Positions 10,361 to 21,175 of a stretch of DNA of 64,000 nucleotides are shown here, piece by piece. The stretch's first letter is position 1; each line of letters begins with the position of its first letter. The DNA lies in the NCBI RefSeq assembly GCF_027594825.1, contig NZ_CP088930.1, forward strand, positions 1,364,001 to 1,428,000, written 5' to 3'. A model generated the notes under the pieces. It was not told where the DNA came from and searched no databases. It saw only the letters and a list, made by a program, of their open reading frames with translations. Source of the DNA: Serratia liquefaciens. Lineage in GTDB: Bacteria > Pseudomonadota > Gammaproteobacteria > Enterobacterales > Enterobacteriaceae. The position numbers were made by a program, and so were the translations under genes.

Positions 10361-12526
10361 TCAGGTCCCCTGCGGATAGAAACGTTCACCCTGCTGAGCC
10401 ATGCGCTGCAGGCGTTCGCAAGGCGCAAAATATTCGCCGTGCTGCCGCTGCAGATACTCCAGCGTTTTAACCACCTTATCGGCCCCCAACTGATCCATAT
10501 AGCGGAAAGGCCCGCCGAGGAACGGAGGAAAACCAATGCCGAACACCGCGCCGATATCGCCGTCGCGCGCGCTGCGGATCACGCCTTCATCCAGACAACG
10601 CGCGGCTTCATTGAGCATCATCATTACGCAACGCTGAGCGATGACCGCCGGTTGCAAATGCGATTTCGGCGTGATGCCCAGCAAAAGATAGACCGAGGTA
10701 TCGGCGCGCTTGTTCCGCTGACGCTGCTGGCCTTCGCTGGGATAGAGATAGAAACCACGGCCGTTTTTGCGTCCTTTGCGTCCGTCTTTCAATACCGCCT
10801 CAAAGGCGGCTGGAGCGGCAAAGCGCGGGCCCAACTGTTCCACCAATACCGGGATAATCTTGGTACCGACGTCGATGCCCACTTCATCCAGCAGGGTAAT
10901 CGGCCCAACCGGGAAGCCGAAATCCACCAGCGCCTTGTCCAGCGCTTCGATCGGCTCACCTTCCAGCAGGCAACGAGTCGCCTCATTTATATAAGGTGCC
11001 AAAATGCGGTTAACGTAGAAACCGGCGCGATCGGCCACCACAATCGCCGTTTTGCCCTGCTTGTGCGCCAGCGCCACGGTGGTGGCAATGGTTTCCTCGC
11101 TGGTGGTAGCGTGCGGGATCACCTCAACCAACGGCATTTTATCTACCGGGCTGAAATAATGCAGGCCGATCACCTGCTCGGGCCGCTGCGCCTTGGCGGC
11201 AATCTGGCCAATCGGCAGCGATGAAGTATTGGAGGCAAAGATGGTATGCGGCGCCGCGTGCTGTTCTATCTCGGCCACCATCTGCTGCTTGAGCGCCAGG
11301 TCTTCAAACACCGCCTCAATCACCACGTCCACCCGTTCAAAACCGGTGTAGTCGGTCGAGCCGGAAATCAGCATCATCTGTTTTTGCCGTTCCGCCGGGC
11401 GCATGCGTTTACTGCGTACCCGCTTGCCGAGCACGTCCCAACTGTATTTTAACGCGTGGTTAATGCCGGTCTCGTTTACGTCTTTAATCCGCACCGGCAA
11501 GCCACCGCGAGTGGCAGTCACACAGGCGATACCGCCGCCCATCAGGCCGCCGCCCAGAATGCCGATACGGTGCAGTTCATGAGGTTGCGCATTGCCACCG
11601 CGTTCTTTTTTCAGCGAAGTGGAGGCAAAGAACAGGCTGCGCAACGCGGCTGACTGCGGGGTCATGGCCAATTCGCCAAACGCCCTCGCCTCGGCTTCAT
11701 AACCGCTGGCGCTGCCGTGATCCAGGCCGGTACGTACCACCTGGATGATGCGCTCTGCCGCCGGGTAGTTGCCGTGGGTTTTTTCCAGCGTTTTCTTGCG
11801 CACAATGCTGAACAGCAGGCTTTTACCCAGTGGGCCATTGAGCAAACGCTCCTGCCACGGCAATTCACGTCGGCTCTGCCAGCCCTGTTTGACCCGTTCG
11901 ATCGCGGCCTGCAATAAAATCGACTGCGGCACGGCATCGTCCACTAATCCCATACGCAACGCCTGCCGCGCCCGAATGTGTTTGCCGGTCAGGATCATGT
12001 CCAACGCCTTGCTGGCGCCAATCAGCCGTGGCAAACGCTGGGTGCCGCCGGAGCCCGGCAGCAAACCAAGCTGAACTTCCGGCAGGCCGAGTGCGGTTTT
12101 ATCATCCAGAGAGCAAACGCGGCTGTGGCAGGCCAACGCCAGCTCCAGCCCGCCGCCCAGGCAGGCGCCGTGAATAGCCGCCACCACCGGGACCTGGAAC
12201 GAGGCAATCTGTGCCAGCGTGCTTTGGCCTTTCTTCGCCAGCGCTTCGGCCTCTTTGGCGGTGGTACAGGCGGCAATCATGCTGATATCCGCCCCGGCAA
12301 TGAACGAATCCGGCTTGCCGGAGATAATCACCAGCCCTTCCAGCGCCGGATGCTGCTGCGCGCGGATCAGAACGTCGTTGACCTGCTCGACAAACTCGGC
12401 CTTCAGGGTGTTTACCTTCTCCCCCGGAACATCGATGGTGATCACACCAATGTTGTCCGGACGAAGGGTCAGTTGAAAGGCCGAGGGTTTGGCCCGCTGT
12501 TCGTGCAATGCGTTTTCAAAGCTCAT
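10361..12526 (-). CDS. fadJ: Fatty acid oxidation complex subunit alpha FadJ
   Basis: FadJ carries enoyl-CoA hydratase and 3-hydroxyacyl-CoA dehydrogenase activities of beta-oxidation, used mainly under anaerobic conditions with FadI. The N-terminal crotonase domain shows [16 protein letters not shown] and the acid in [21 protein letters not shown]. The C-terminal dehydrogenase opens with the NAD fold [12 protein letters not shown] and includes [17 protein letters not shown]. Length is 721 residues (E. coli 714). Its ATG overlaps the fadI stop by one base (TAATG), so the two are translationally coupled and fatty-acid regulated from the fadI promoter. Confidence 0.97.
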   Translation of the reverse strand: MSFENALHEQRAKPSAFQLTLRPDNIGVITIDVPGEKVNTLKAEFVEQVNDVLIRAQQHPALEGLVIISGKPDSFIAGADISMIAACTTAKEAEALAKKGQSTLAQIASFQVPVVAAIHGACLGGGLELALACHSRVCSLDDKTALGLPEVQLGLLPGSGGTQRLPRLIGASKALDMILTGKHIRARQALRMGLVDDAVPQSILLQAAIERVKQGWQSRRELPWQERLLNGPLGKSLLFSIVRKKTLEKTHGNYPAAERIIQVVRTGLDHGSASGYEAEARAFGELAMTPQSAALRSLFFASTSLKKERGGNAQPHELHRIGILGGGLMGGGIACVTATRGGLPVRIKDVNETGINHALKYSWDVLGKRVRSKRMRPAERQKQMMLISGSTDYTGFERVDVVIEAVFEDLALKQQMVAEIEQHAAPHTIFASNTSSLPIGQIAAKAQRPEQVIGLHYFSPVDKMPLVEVIPHATTSEETIATTVALAHKQGKTAIVVADRAGFYVNRILAPYINEATRCLLEGEPIEALDKALVDFGFPVGPITLLDEVGIDVGTKIIPVLVEQLGPRFAAPAAFEAVLKDGRKGRKNGRGFYLYPSEGQQRQRNKRADTSVYLLLGITPKSHLQPAVIAQRCVMMMLNEAARCLDEGVIRSARDGDIGAVFGIGFPPFLGGPFRYMDQLGADKVVKTLEYLQRQHGEYFAPCERLQRMAQQGERFYPQGT

Positions 12527-13836
12527 TATTCCACCTCTACGATCATTGCGGCCCCTAACCCTCCGGCCGCGCAGGCGGTCGTCAGCCCCAGACCGCCGCC
12601 ACGACGTTTCAGCTCGTGCAACATTTGGGTGATCATGCGCGCGCCGGTGGCGGCAAATGGGTGACCGTAAGCAATTGAGCCACCCAATACGTTGAATTTT
12701 TCCATGTCCACTTCGCCAATCGCCCGGCTGCGGCCCAGCTTTTTCTGAGCAAATTCGTCGCTGGCAAACATTTTCAGGTTGGCCAGCGTCTGGGCAGCAA
12801 AGGCTTCATGCATGTCGATGAGCGTCAGGTCGGCCAGGCCGATGCCGGCGCGATCCAGTGCCAGCGGCGTAGCATAAGACGGCCCGAGCAGCATATCTTC
12901 CCACACATCGATGGCGGAGAAGGCAAAGCTACGCAGATAACCCAGCGGCTGCAACCCCAACTCCTTCGCTCGCGACTCGCTCATCATCAGCACCGCTGCC
13001 GCGCCGTCGGTCAACGGCGTACTGTTGGCTGCGGTAACGCTACCGTGCTTGCGATCGAATGCCGGTTTCAGCTTTGCGTAGGACGCCAGGCTGGAATCTT
13101 TGCGGACGTTGTTGTCTTCGGTAATTTGCGTACGGTATGGCGGCACATAGGCCGTCATCACCTCGTCGCGCAGCAGCCCCTGCTCCCAGGCTTTGGCAGC
13201 CAGTTGGTGAGAGCGGTGCGCCAGCGCATCCTGCTCTTCCCGGGTGATGCCGTGGCTTTTCGCCATTTGCTCTGCGGTATCGCCCATGCGCAGCCCCGTG
13301 GAGTATTCGGCCACCGCCGGCGGTACTGGCATCAGGTCGCGGAACTTCAGTCGGCTAAACAGCTTGAGACGCTGCGACAGGGTGCGGGCTTTGTTGACGT
13401 CCACCAGCGTACGCGCCAGCGCTTTGCTGACGCCGATCGGCAAAACGGAAGAAGAGTCGGCGCCCCCAGCGATGCCAATGCTGATGCTGCCCGCCATGAT
13501 GCTTTCCGCCACGTTGGCAATCGCCTGGAAGCTGGTAGCACAGGCGCGCGACACGCTATAAGCATCGGTATGCACGCTCATGCCGGTACCGAGCACGATT
13601 TCACGCGCAATATTCGGCGCTTCAGGCATTTGCACCACCTGGCCGAACACCAGTTGTTCAATCAGCGCCGGATCGATACCGCTGCGGGCCAACAGTTCAC
13701 TCACCGCCGTTTTCCCCAGATCCACCGCAGGAATACCGTGATAAGCGGTCGCCTGTTTGGCAAAGGGGGTCCGCAGTCCATTTACAATCGCAATACGGTC
13801 ACCGTGACGGGTCACCAACGGCAGTGCCTTACTCAT
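12526..13836 (-). CDS. fadI: Acetyl-CoA C-acyltransferase FadI (3-ketoacyl-CoA thiolase)
   Basis: FadI performs the thiolytic step of beta-oxidation as the beta subunit of the FadIJ complex. The nucleophilic Cys lies in [13 protein letters not shown], the His in [11 protein letters not shown] and the second Cys in [13 protein letters not shown]. Starting at ATG 13836 gives 436 residues, the E. coli length; the open frame extends 25 codons further without conservation. It is first in the fadIJ operon, with a FadR-like operator 44 bp upstream. Confidence 0.97.
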   Translation of the reverse strand: MSKALPLVTRHGDRIAIVNGLRTPFAKQATAYHGIPAVDLGKTAVSELLARSGIDPALIEQLVFGQVVQMPEAPNIAREIVLGTGMSVHTDAYSVSRACATSFQAIANVAESIMAGSISIGIAGGADSSSVLPIGVSKALARTLVDVNKARTLSQRLKLFSRLKFRDLMPVPPAVAEYSTGLRMGDTAEQMAKSHGITREEQDALAHRSHQLAAKAWEQGLLRDEVMTAYVPPYRTQITEDNNVRKDSSLASYAKLKPAFDRKHGSVTAANSTPLTDGAAAVLMMSESRAKELGLQPLGYLRSFAFSAIDVWEDMLLGPSYATPLALDRAGIGLADLTLIDMHEAFAAQTLANLKMFASDEFAQKKLGRSRAIGEVDMEKFNVLGGSIAYGHPFAATGARMITQMLHELKRRGGGLGLTTACAAGGLGAAMIVEVE

Positions 13837-13879
13837 AAACGCTCCTGAAGAGAATAACGCCAGCGCAACGGTCAAGAAG

Positions 13880-13890
13880 AGGTCTGACCT
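13880..13890. promoter_or_regulatory. FadR operator of fadIJ
   Basis: AGGTCTGACCT is a perfect palindrome around a central T and matches the core TGGTCNGACCA of FadR at nine of eleven positions. Its position just upstream of fadI suggests repression relieved by long-chain acyl-CoA, as in E. coli. Confidence 0.75.
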
Positions 13891-14029
13891 GATGGGGTCA
13901 TTGTTAACCAAATGTTTACATTTGGCAAACCGGCAGAAGTGAAAACTGAGAGCAGGAGCAACTTTCTAGCGGGGGTTTGAGGAGGAAGCGAGCGGCGCGG
14001 GATAGCCCCGCACCGCTTTAAAGTCGTGA

Positions 14030-14326
14030 TTAACGCAGGCCGAGCTGGAAAATCAGGGTTTCTGCCTGGCAGGCGAAGGTGAAATCGGCCACCAGTTCCA
14101 CGCCACCGTCAACCGGTTTAATGCTACTGCTGATGTCGCACGGGTCGGATTCCACGCCGCGGGCTTTTGCGGTCAGCGTAGCCAGCATTTTTTCTGCATC
14201 CTGCTGATTAGCAAACACCTGGCTGTAGGAGGCGGTGCAATCGGTATTGTCCATCACGGTACCGACATCAACACAGCAACAGGCAGCCGTTTCCTGGGCG
14301 CTACATTTATTAATTGGATTGGACAT
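14030..14326 (-). CDS. yfcZ: YfcZ/YiiS family protein (DUF406)
   Basis: A 98-residue cytosolic protein of the DUF406 family, of unknown function. The cysteine cluster TAACCCVDVGTVMDN near residues 13-26 is characteristic, and the C-terminal half has the alternating beta-strand pattern GGVELVADFTFACQAETLIFQL. It lies between fadI and fadL, as in E. coli, and is divergent from fadL. An AGGAG motif lies eight bases upstream of its ATG. Confidence 0.92.
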   Translation of the reverse strand: MSNPINKCSAQETAACCCVDVGTVMDNTDCTASYSQVFANQQDAEKMLATLTAKARGVESDPCDISSSIKPVDGGVELVADFTFACQAETLIFQLGLR

Positions 14327-14606
14327 GATTCATTCTCCTCAGGGACCGCCGTTACGCGAGTCCAAATTGCCATTTAGCTACTGGCGCAAAGACACAAGAT
14401 TCTGCGCTTATTTTACTCTGCGATGAAACCGATCACTAGCACTTACTTTTTATAGGTGTTTTAAGTGATGGAAATCACAAATGAAAATCGTTGTCTGCTA
14501 AGGAATGGTAAGAATATTGTTATGTATCGCTGGTTTTTTGTTATGCAGATCTCCTTTTTGATATCAATTTGGAAATATCTCAAAAACAATGTTGCAACAT
14601 TTTCAC

Positions 14607-14660
14607 AGGTCGGACCTATAATTCAGCCACTGGTCTGATTTGTCTGAATGAGATCGGACC
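14607..14660 (+). promoter_or_regulatory. Cluster of FadR-like operators upstream of fadL
   Basis: The yfcZ-fadL gap (14327-14732) holds AGGTCGGACCT (14607-14617), ACTGGTCTGATTTG (14629-14642) and a weaker AGATCGGACC (14651-14660). The first two match the FadR core well. E. coli fadL is also repressed through two downstream FadR sites. The rest of the gap is AT-rich leader with no gene. Confidence 0.75.
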
Positions 14661-14732
14661 CTACAATCGCGCGCTCCTTGTTACTTTATGTAACATGTTT
14701 AAATAATAAACACATAAAATGAGGTTTTGGTC

Positions 14733-16067
14733 ATGAGCCAGAAAAACCTATTTACTAAATCAGCTCTCGCAGCTGCAGTGGCAATTATTTCTTCAAACGT
14801 GTCTGCCGCAGGATTCCAGCTGAATGAGTTCTCATCAGCTGGTTTAGGACGTTCGTATTCTGGCGAAGGCGCCATGGCAGACACGGCGGCATCTGCCAGC
14901 CGCAACCCGGCCTTGTTGATGATGTACACCCGCCCGGAACTCTCCTTCGGTGCGGTGTTTATCGATCCGGATGTAGACATCACCGGCAAGTCACCTTCCG
15001 GTGCCAGCCTGGACTCCAAGAACATCGCCCCTACCGCCTGGGTGCCTAACCTGCACTACGTTCAACCGATTAACGATCAGTTTGCCGTGGGTGGCTCGGT
15101 TACCAGCAACTACGGCCTGGCGACCGAATTCAACGACGGTTATACCGCCGGGGCCTACGGCGGCAAAACCGACCTGACCACCGTCAACCTGAACCTGAGC
15201 GGTGCTTATCGTCTGAACAAACAATTCAGCTTCGGCCTGGGCTTCGATGCGGTTTACGCCAAAGCCAAGCTTGAGCGTTATGCCGGTGAATTGCCGAAGC
15301 TGCTCGCAGCTCAGGGTATGCAGAGTGGAAAGCTTACGCCGCAGCAGGCACAGCAGATTGGCGGCATCCCGGCAGATACCCAGATTTCTCACCTGAAAGG
15401 TGACGAATGGGGCTTCGGCTGGAACGCCGGTATTCTGTATGAAGTGGATGAAAACAACCGTTACGGTTTCACTTACCGTTCCGAAGTGAAAGTCAAATTT
15501 GACGGCGACTACAAAAGCAGCCTACCGTCGGCTTATAACCCGCTGCTCGTTCCTGCCGGCCTGCCTTATGGCACCAACGGCAGCACCATCCCAGGCTCTC
15601 TGGATCTGAACCTGCCGGAAATGTGGGAAATCTCGGGTTACAACAAGGTTGCTCCGCAGTGGGCTATCCACTACAGCCTGGCTTACACCAGCTGGAGTCA
15701 GTTCCAGGAGTTGAAAGCTACCGGCAACAACGGTCAAACGCTGTTTGAGAAGCATGAAGGCTTTAAAGACGCTTACCGCATCGCTCTGGGTACCACTTAC
15801 TTCTACGACGATAACTGGACCTTCCGTACCGGTATCGCCTTCGATGACAGCCCGGTGCCGGCCCAGAACCGTTCTATCTCTATCCCGGATCAGGACCGCT
15901 TCTGGTTGAGCGCAGGTACCAGCTACGCCTTCAACAAAGACGCCTCTGTTGACGTCGGTGTTTCCTACATGCACGGCCAGAAAGTCACCATCAAAGAAGG
16001 TCCATACACCTTCGAATCCGTGGGCAAGGCCTGGCTGTACGGCGCCAACTTCAACTACCGCTTCTAA
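14733..16067 (+). CDS. fadL: Long-chain fatty acid outer-membrane transporter FadL
   Basis: FadL is a 14-stranded outer-membrane barrel with a plug that takes up long-chain fatty acids by lateral diffusion. I chose ATG 14733, eight bases after GAGG; an in-frame TTG at 14727 would correspond to the MVMSQK start sometimes used in E. coli. A signal peptide precedes the mature start [10 protein letters not shown]. The plug motif NPA is in [10 protein letters not shown], and the protein ends with aromatic NYRF, as outer-membrane barrels do. Length is 444 residues. It is monocistronic with a strong terminator. Confidence 0.97.
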   Translation: MSQKNLFTKSALAAAVAIISSNVSAAGFQLNEFSSAGLGRSYSGEGAMADTAASASRNPALLMMYTRPELSFGAVFIDPDVDITGKSPSGASLDSKNIAPTAWVPNLHYVQPINDQFAVGGSVTSNYGLATEFNDGYTAGAYGGKTDLTTVNLNLSGAYRLNKQFSFGLGFDAVYAKAKLERYAGELPKLLAAQGMQSGKLTPQQAQQIGGIPADTQISHLKGDEWGFGWNAGILYEVDENNRYGFTYRSEVKVKFDGDYKSSLPSAYNPLLVPAGLPYGTNGSTIPGSLDLNLPEMWEISGYNKVAPQWAIHYSLAYTSWSQFQELKATGNNGQTLFEKHEGFKDAYRIALGTTYFYDDNWTFRTGIAFDDSPVPAQNRSISIPDQDRFWLSAGTSYAFNKDASVDVGVSYMHGQKVTIKEGPYTFESVGKAWLYGANFNYRF

Positions 16068-16089
16068 TCTTTTCGATGACGAAGCCAGG

Positions 16090-16114
16090 AGCGCCCTTAG
16101 GGGCGCTTTTTTTT
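16090..16114 (+). terminator. fadL terminator
   Basis: Stem AGCGCCC/GGGCGCT with a TTAG loop followed by eight T. Confidence 0.92.
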
Positions 16115-16133
16115 GCCCGCTAATCTTAAAGCA

Positions 16134-16160
16134 TAAAAAAACCCGCCATCAAAGCGGGTT
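16134..16160 (-). terminator. mlaA (ccm operon) terminator
   Basis: Stem AACCCGC/GCGGGTT preceded on the plus strand by a run of A, so it acts on minus-strand transcripts leaving mlaA. Confidence 0.88.
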
Positions 16161-16181
16161 GTTTCTCTTCGCCAAGCGAGA

Positions 16182-16940
16182 TTATTGCGAGTCGATCTCG
16201 TCCAGATCGCCCTGGATCGCCTGAGCGTTCGGGTTGATCTCAGGTTTCAGCGAGCCGCCGTTCGCCAGGAAGTCGTTACGCTGGAAGTAGGCTTCGCGCA
16301 CCATCAGGTACGGATCGGAAGAGTTGCGCAGCAGACCGTCGGAATCCAACAGCTCGGCACGAGTTTCAATCCCTTCAACCACCCATTTGCCCGCCGACAT
16401 CCAGAAGGTCAGGTAGCTCAGCACCGGATAAACCGTATCCGCCCAGTCACCGCCCTCCTCACGCAGCGTAAAACTGCCGTAGCCCGGCAACATCACATAA
16501 GGACCGTAGCCGACGCCATAATGCCCCATAGTGCTGCCGAAGCGGTTCGGCTCTTCGCGAGCCAGTTTCGGGTTGGCCATCCCCGCCACGTCGATCAGGC
16601 CGCCCATCCCCAGAAGGGTATTGAGGAAGAAACGGTTAAAGTGGATCATCCCCTTATAAGGGTCGCCTTTCAGGAAGGAGTTGACCATGCTGGCCGGCTC
16701 TTCCAGGTTAGACGTAAAGTTGCTTATCCCATTACGCGCCGGCATGGGCAGGTAATTGCGCCAGGCCACGGCCACCGGGCGAAGTACATACGGATCCAGG
16801 ACGTTATAGTTGAAGTTGAACATCGTCCGGTTAAATCCTTCCAGAGGATCGGATCGCCCTTGTGGTTCATCTTGTGGCGCGCTGGCACAGCCCACCAATA
16901 ACACCGTTGTGAAAGCCAGCCCAGTCAGGCGAAAGTTCAT
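16182..16940 (-). CDS. mlaA: Phospholipid-binding outer-membrane lipoprotein MlaA
   Basis: MlaA (VacJ) is an outer-membrane lipoprotein ring that, with OmpC/F porins, extracts mislocalised phospholipids from the outer leaflet and passes them to MlaC for retrograde transport. The start at ATG 16940 follows GGAGAA. The lipobox LVGC puts the lipidated Cys at residue 18. The family motifs DPLEGFNRTMFNFN and GPYVMLPGYGSFTLRE are present. Length is 252 residues (E. coli 251). It begins 35 bp after the end of ccmI with no terminator between, so it may be partly co-transcribed with the ccm genes. Confidence 0.95.
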   Translation of the reverse strand: MNFRLTGLAFTTVLLVGCASAPQDEPQGRSDPLEGFNRTMFNFNYNVLDPYVLRPVAVAWRNYLPMPARNGISNFTSNLEEPASMVNSFLKGDPYKGMIHFNRFFLNTLLGMGGLIDVAGMANPKLAREEPNRFGSTMGHYGVGYGPYVMLPGYGSFTLREEGGDWADTVYPVLSYLTFWMSAGKWVVEGIETRAELLDSDGLLRNSSDPYLMVREAYFQRNDFLANGGSLKPEINPNAQAIQGDLDEIDSQ

Positions 16941-16975
16941 ATTTTTCTCCATAAAAACACGTTCGGTCTTTTTAT

Positions 16976-18187
16976 TTAAGGGACCTGTTTGTTTATCTGA
17001 ACGTCAATCTGCTCTTTACCGCTGAAATTCTGCAGCGCACTCTCGCCGAACCAATCACCCGCCTGTGGCGTGGCCAGACCATCCTGAGAAATTCGTACCC
17101 GCACCTTGACCTGATGCTGAGCCGAAAGCAGGCGTTCAGGCATCATGGCGTTGCTGTCATCCAGAGAAAATGACAGCGGGAAACGGCTTAAGGGCAGTTG
17201 TTTTACCGCAACCGGCACCGGATTGGCGCCATCGGTCACCGAGATTACCAGCGTCCCCTGCTGCGGCAATGCGTTCGTCGCCTGTGGCGATAACGTCACG
17301 TTAATGCCAAGTTTAACAGTTTCTTCGCCCGCCTGTGTTTTTGCTTGTTCAATGCTGCGCTTTATCACTTCGGCACGTTGATCGTTGGCCGGCAACAGCT
17401 TCAGCATGACCTGCCAGGCGCCAATGGCCTGCTTGAAATCCCCCTGTTCGAAGGCGTTGAACGCCAACAGGCTCAGCACGCGCATATTGGTGTGATCTTC
17501 GGCGATCATCTTGCGCAGCATCTGAGTGGCCTGCTTGTTATCCTCCGGATCGTTGGATCGCGTCAAGACTTCTGCGTAGCCGAGACGGACTTCCAGACTA
17601 TTCGGGTCCAGCTGATAAGCATGAGCAAATGCCTGGGTGGCGGTGGTGGCGTTATTCAGCGCCATCCCCACGCGCCCCAGCATCATCCAGTCGTTGATAT
17701 TGCGATCGTCCTGCTGCAGTGCAGTACGCAGCCCCAGCCCGAGGCGGGCAATCTCTTCCATGCTCAGCGGTTGGGCACGTTCATTAGCGACGCGCGCGCG
17801 CAGATCCGGCATTTGCGCTTCGACCTGTTGCCAGTCCAGTACCTGCGCCAACCCACCGGTTTTCAGATAAAAACCCAGGGTGACCACCACCAGCAAGGCT
17901 ACGCCGGGCACCAACGCCCAGCGGTTAATGGGCTTCTCCTGCGTATCCTGCTGGCCGGGGATGTCATTGAGCAGGTTTTGCTGCAGCTCTTTCACCAGTT
18001 CGGGGCGCTCAGCCACCACGCCCTGCTGTTCGTCCTGCTCCAGCTCATTCAGACGATCCTGATAAAACGCTTTGTTCAGCGTATCGCGACTAGCGGCGGT
18101 GCTTTTACCGCTGTGGCGCATCGCCGGTACCACCAGCAACGCCGCAGCGCCTACCAGCAGGACAATAATACTCAGCCAAAAAGCCAT
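16976..18187 (-). CDS. ccmI: Cytochrome c maturation protein CcmI
   Basis: CcmI is an apocytochrome c chaperone of the heme ligation complex. Two N-terminal membrane segments are visible (residues about 3-23 and 90-110) around a charged cytosolic loop. A periplasmic TPR-rich domain follows, with repeats such as NDWMMLGRVGMALNN and DPNSLEVRLGYAEVL. The long C-terminal beta-rich region (from about 290) may bind apocytochrome. Length is 403 residues. In E. coli K-12 the corresponding domain is fused to CcmH; here it is a separate gene that overlaps the ccmH stop by one base. Confidence 0.92.
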   Translation of the reverse strand: MAFWLSIIVLLVGAAALLVVPAMRHSGKSTAASRDTLNKAFYQDRLNELEQDEQQGVVAERPELVKELQQNLLNDIPGQQDTQEKPINRWALVPGVALLVVVTLGFYLKTGGLAQVLDWQQVEAQMPDLRARVANERAQPLSMEEIARLGLGLRTALQQDDRNINDWMMLGRVGMALNNATTATQAFAHAYQLDPNSLEVRLGYAEVLTRSNDPEDNKQATQMLRKMIAEDHTNMRVLSLLAFNAFEQGDFKQAIGAWQVMLKLLPANDQRAEVIKRSIEQAKTQAGEETVKLGINVTLSPQATNALPQQGTLVISVTDGANPVPVAVKQLPLSRFPLSFSLDDSNAMMPERLLSAQHQVKVRVRISQDGLATPQAGDWFGESALQNFSGKEQIDVQINKQVP

Positions 18188-18660
18188 TAGGGTTTCTTCC
18201 TGTCAGTCTCTTTCAGCAGCGCCGCCAGACGCTGTTGCTCCTGCTCGGAGAATTCATCGTTAGCATTTACGGCACCGGTACGGCGATGGCGGGTACGCAA
18301 TATCACCACCGCGCCGCCGATCAGCACAAACAGCAACGGGCCCACCCACAGGATCAGCGTCGCCGGGGTCACCGGCGGTTCGTAGGTGACAAAATTACCG
18401 TAGCGCGCCACCATATAATCGATGATCTGCTGCTTGTTCTGCCCCTGCATCATCAACTCGTACACCTTGGTACGCATATCTGCTGCAATGATGGCGTTGG
18501 AATCAGCGATGCTGTTGTTCTGGCATTTCGGGCAACGCAGCTGTTCGGTCAGTTCCCGGTATTGCTGTTCCTGCTCGACCGAATTGAACCGATAAGTGTC
18601 GATAGCCGCCGCGGCACTCCAACTCAGTAATGCGGCAAATATCAGGGTCAGCAGCCTCAT
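18187..18660 (-). CDS. ccmH: Cytochrome c maturation thioredoxin-like protein CcmH
   Basis: CcmH is a membrane-anchored periplasmic oxidoreductase that reduces the apocytochrome CXXCH cysteines before heme ligation. A signal peptide covers the first 19 residues. The redox motif LRCPKCQN has Cys43 and Cys46. One membrane helix lies near residues 103-125 (ILWVGPLLFVLIGGAVVIL). At 157 residues it is the short, unfused form. It overlaps ccmG by four bases and ccmI by one, consistent with tight operon translation. Confidence 0.95.
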   Translation of the reverse strand: MRLLTLIFAALLSWSAAAAIDTYRFNSVEQEQQYRELTEQLRCPKCQNNSIADSNAIIAADMRTKVYELMMQGQNKQQIIDYMVARYGNFVTYEPPVTPATLILWVGPLLFVLIGGAVVILRTRHRRTGAVNANDEFSEQEQQRLAALLKETDRKKP

Positions 18661-19208
18661 GCATCACCCCCATATTTTTTGTACAGCGGCAGCACTTCCT
18701 GCTGCCAGACGCGCTCATTCATGTCCCCGGCGTGGCGGTAGCGAATAATGCCCTGCCCGTCGATCAGGAAGGTCTCAGGTGCGCCATACACGCCCAAATC
18801 CAACCCCAGCATGCCGTCGCCATCATACAGGCTGAGTGCGTAAGGGTTGCCCAGCGAGTTCAGCCAGGTCACCGCTTTGCCGCGATCGTCTTTATAGTTC
18901 AGCCCCACCACGCGGATACCGCGCGCGGCCAGCGTATTGAGATATTGATGTTCGGCGCGGCACGTCGGGCACCAGGTAGCCCAGACGTTCAGCAGCATGG
19001 GTTTGCCATTGCGCAGCACCGCCTGATCATAAGTTTTGCCAGGCTGGTCGAGGGATTCCAGTTTGAAGGCCGGCACCGGCTTGCCGATCAAAGCCGACTC
19101 CAGCATGGTCGGGTCCTCGCCACCGGCGTTGCGCGTCAGCTGCACCATAAACGCCGCCACCAGCAGCAGGAACAGGATTAACGGGATAAACAGCAGCTTA
19201 CGGTTCAT
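18657..19208 (-). CDS. ccmG: Thiol:disulfide interchange protein CcmG (DsbE)
   Basis: CcmG is a periplasmic thioredoxin-like protein tethered by one N-terminal helix. It takes electrons from DsbD and keeps CcmH or apocytochrome thiols reduced. The active site WATWCPTCRAEH gives Cys80 and Cys83, and the cis-proline loop is in GVYGAPETFLID. The start at ATG 19208 gives 183 residues (E. coli 185) and overlaps ccmF by four bases; the open frame continues upstream into ccmF without conservation. Confidence 0.95.
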   Translation of the reverse strand: MNRKLLFIPLILFLLLVAAFMVQLTRNAGGEDPTMLESALIGKPVPAFKLESLDQPGKTYDQAVLRNGKPMLLNVWATWCPTCRAEHQYLNTLAARGIRVVGLNYKDDRGKAVTWLNSLGNPYALSLYDGDGMLGLDLGVYGAPETFLIDGQGIIRYRHAGDMNERVWQQEVLPLYKKYGGDA

Positions 19209-21175
19209 GCCTGCTCCTCCAGCTTGCCTTCGCGCTTGAGTTTCTTGCTTATCCGATAGCGCGGATCGAGAATGCACAGGATACCGCCGATCGCCATAAA
19301 CACCCCGCCGAACCAGATCCAGCGCACGAAGGGTTTGTAGTACAACCGCACCGCCCAGGAGCCGTCGTCCAGTTCTTCACCCAGCGCTGCATACAGATCG
19401 CGGCTGAAGCCGCCGTCAATCGCCGCTTCGGTCATCATGCTGCGCGCCACGCTGTAATAGCGTTTTTCCGCGTGCAACGTCGCTTCCGGCTTGCCGTTGC
19501 GCGTGACATCGATAATGCCGACGCCGCCGCTGTAGTTGGGCCCACGAATATCGTGCACATCGCGGAACACAAAGTGATAGTTATGGATATCCACGCTGTC
19601 GCCGGCTTTCATGCGGACATCACGTTCCACACTGTAGTTTTGGCTGAAGGCAATGCCGATGACCGTTACCGCCACGCCAAGGTGACCCAGCACCATCCCC
19701 CAGTGGCTACGGGAAAGATGGCTCAGGCCGCGCCAGAAACCGTGGCGATGCGTTGCGCGTTCGTGCAGCTCCATCAGCGTCAGGATAATCACCCAAACCG
19801 CCATGATCAGCCCCACCACCGTCATGCCGGCGATGCTGTCTTGCAACAGCCACGGCAGCAGGATCGACAGCACCAGCGTAATCACCAGCGCCACGCTCAG
19901 GCGGCGCCACAGCTTGGTCGGTTCGTCGCGGCGCCAGCGCACCAGCGGGCCAATGCCCATCAGCAGCGCCATCGGCGCCATCAGCCAGGTGAACATGGTG
20001 TTGAAGAACGGTTCGCCGATAGAAATGCTGCCCAGGCCCAACTGCTTGTGCACCAACGGCAGCAGCGTCCCCAACAGCACCACCAGCATGGCGGCGATCA
20101 GCAGTACGTTATTGCCCAGCAAGAAGGTTTCACGCGAGAAGGTTTCGTGCTGCACCCGGCTACGCACCTGCCCGCCCTTGACCGCATACAGCAGCAAAGA
20201 ACCGCCGATCACGATCACCAGATAGGCGAGGATAAACATGCCGCGCGCCGGATCGGAAGCAAAGGAGTGCACCGAAACCAGCACCCCGGAGCGCACCAGG
20301 AAGGTGCCCAGCAGGCATAATGAGAAGGCGGTAATCGCCAGTAATACCGTCCAGGCCTTGAAGGTGCCGCGTTTCTCGGTCACCGCCAACGAGTGCATCA
20401 GTGCGGTACCGGCCAGCCACGGCATAAATGAAGCGTTCTCGACCGGATCCCAGAACCACCAGCCGCCCCAGCCCAGTTCGTAATAGGCCCAGGCGGACCC
20501 CAGCACGATGCCCATGGTGAGGAACACCCAGGCAGCCGTGGTCCACGGACGCGACCAGCGTGCCCAGGCCGTATCCAGACGACCGGCCATCAGTGAAGCG
20601 ATGGCGAAAGCAAAGGCCACCGAGAAACCGACATACCCCATGTACAGCAGCGGCGGATGGAAAATCAGGCCGATATCCTGCAACAGCGGGTTAAGGTCGC
20701 TGCCGTCGATCGGGAAATTCGGCAGCGTACGGGTGAAGGGGTTGGAGGTCATGATGATAAACAGCAGGAAACCTGCCGTGATCATGCCCATCACCGACAA
20801 CACGCGTGCCACGGCATCTTGCGGCATCGAACGGCTGCACAGGGCCACCGCCAGCGACCAACAGCTCAGCAACAGCACCCACAGCAGCAGCGATCCCTCA
20901 TGGGCGCCCCAGGTGGCGGCAATGCGGTAATACACCGGCAGTTGGGTGTTGGAGTTGGCGGCCACATAAGCCACGGTAAAGTCATTGACGACAAAGGCGT
21001 GCACCAGACAGATGAACGCCAGGGCGATAGCGGCAAACATGCCGTAGGTCAGTGGGCGCGCCACCGCCATCATACGACGGTCCTGGCGCGCCGCGCCCCA
21101 TTGCGGGTAAATGCTCAGCAGCAGCGAAATCGCCAGCGCCAGACACAGCAGAAAACTTCCCGTTTCCGGCATCAT
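19205..21175 (-). CDS. ccmF: Heme lyase subunit CcmF
   Basis: CcmF is the large inner-membrane component that ligates heme from holo-CcmE to apocytochrome c. The protein (656 residues; E. coli 647) has about 15 membrane segments. The WWD heme-handling motif reads [20 protein letters not shown] large periplasmic domain near the C-terminus contains [20 protein letters not shown]. It overlaps ccmE and ccmG by four bases each. No disruption is visible. Confidence 0.96.
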   Translation of the reverse strand: MMPETGSFLLCLALAISLLLSIYPQWGAARQDRRMMAVARPLTYGMFAAIALAFICLVHAFVVNDFTVAYVAANSNTQLPVYYRIAATWGAHEGSLLLWVLLLSCWSLAVALCSRSMPQDAVARVLSVMGMITAGFLLFIIMTSNPFTRTLPNFPIDGSDLNPLLQDIGLIFHPPLLYMGYVGFSVAFAFAIASLMAGRLDTAWARWSRPWTTAAWVFLTMGIVLGSAWAYYELGWGGWWFWDPVENASFMPWLAGTALMHSLAVTEKRGTFKAWTVLLAITAFSLCLLGTFLVRSGVLVSVHSFASDPARGMFILAYLVIVIGGSLLLYAVKGGQVRSRVQHETFSRETFLLGNNVLLIAAMLVVLLGTLLPLVHKQLGLGSISIGEPFFNTMFTWLMAPMALLMGIGPLVRWRRDEPTKLWRRLSVALVITLVLSILLPWLLQDSIAGMTVVGLIMAVWVIILTLMELHERATHRHGFWRGLSHLSRSHWGMVLGHLGVAVTVIGIAFSQNYSVERDVRMKAGDSVDIHNYHFVFRDVHDIRGPNYSGGVGIIDVTRNGKPEATLHAEKRYYSVARSMMTEAAIDGGFSRDLYAALGEELDDGSWAVRLYYKPFVRWIWFGGVFMAIGGILCILDPRYRISKKLKREGKLEEQA

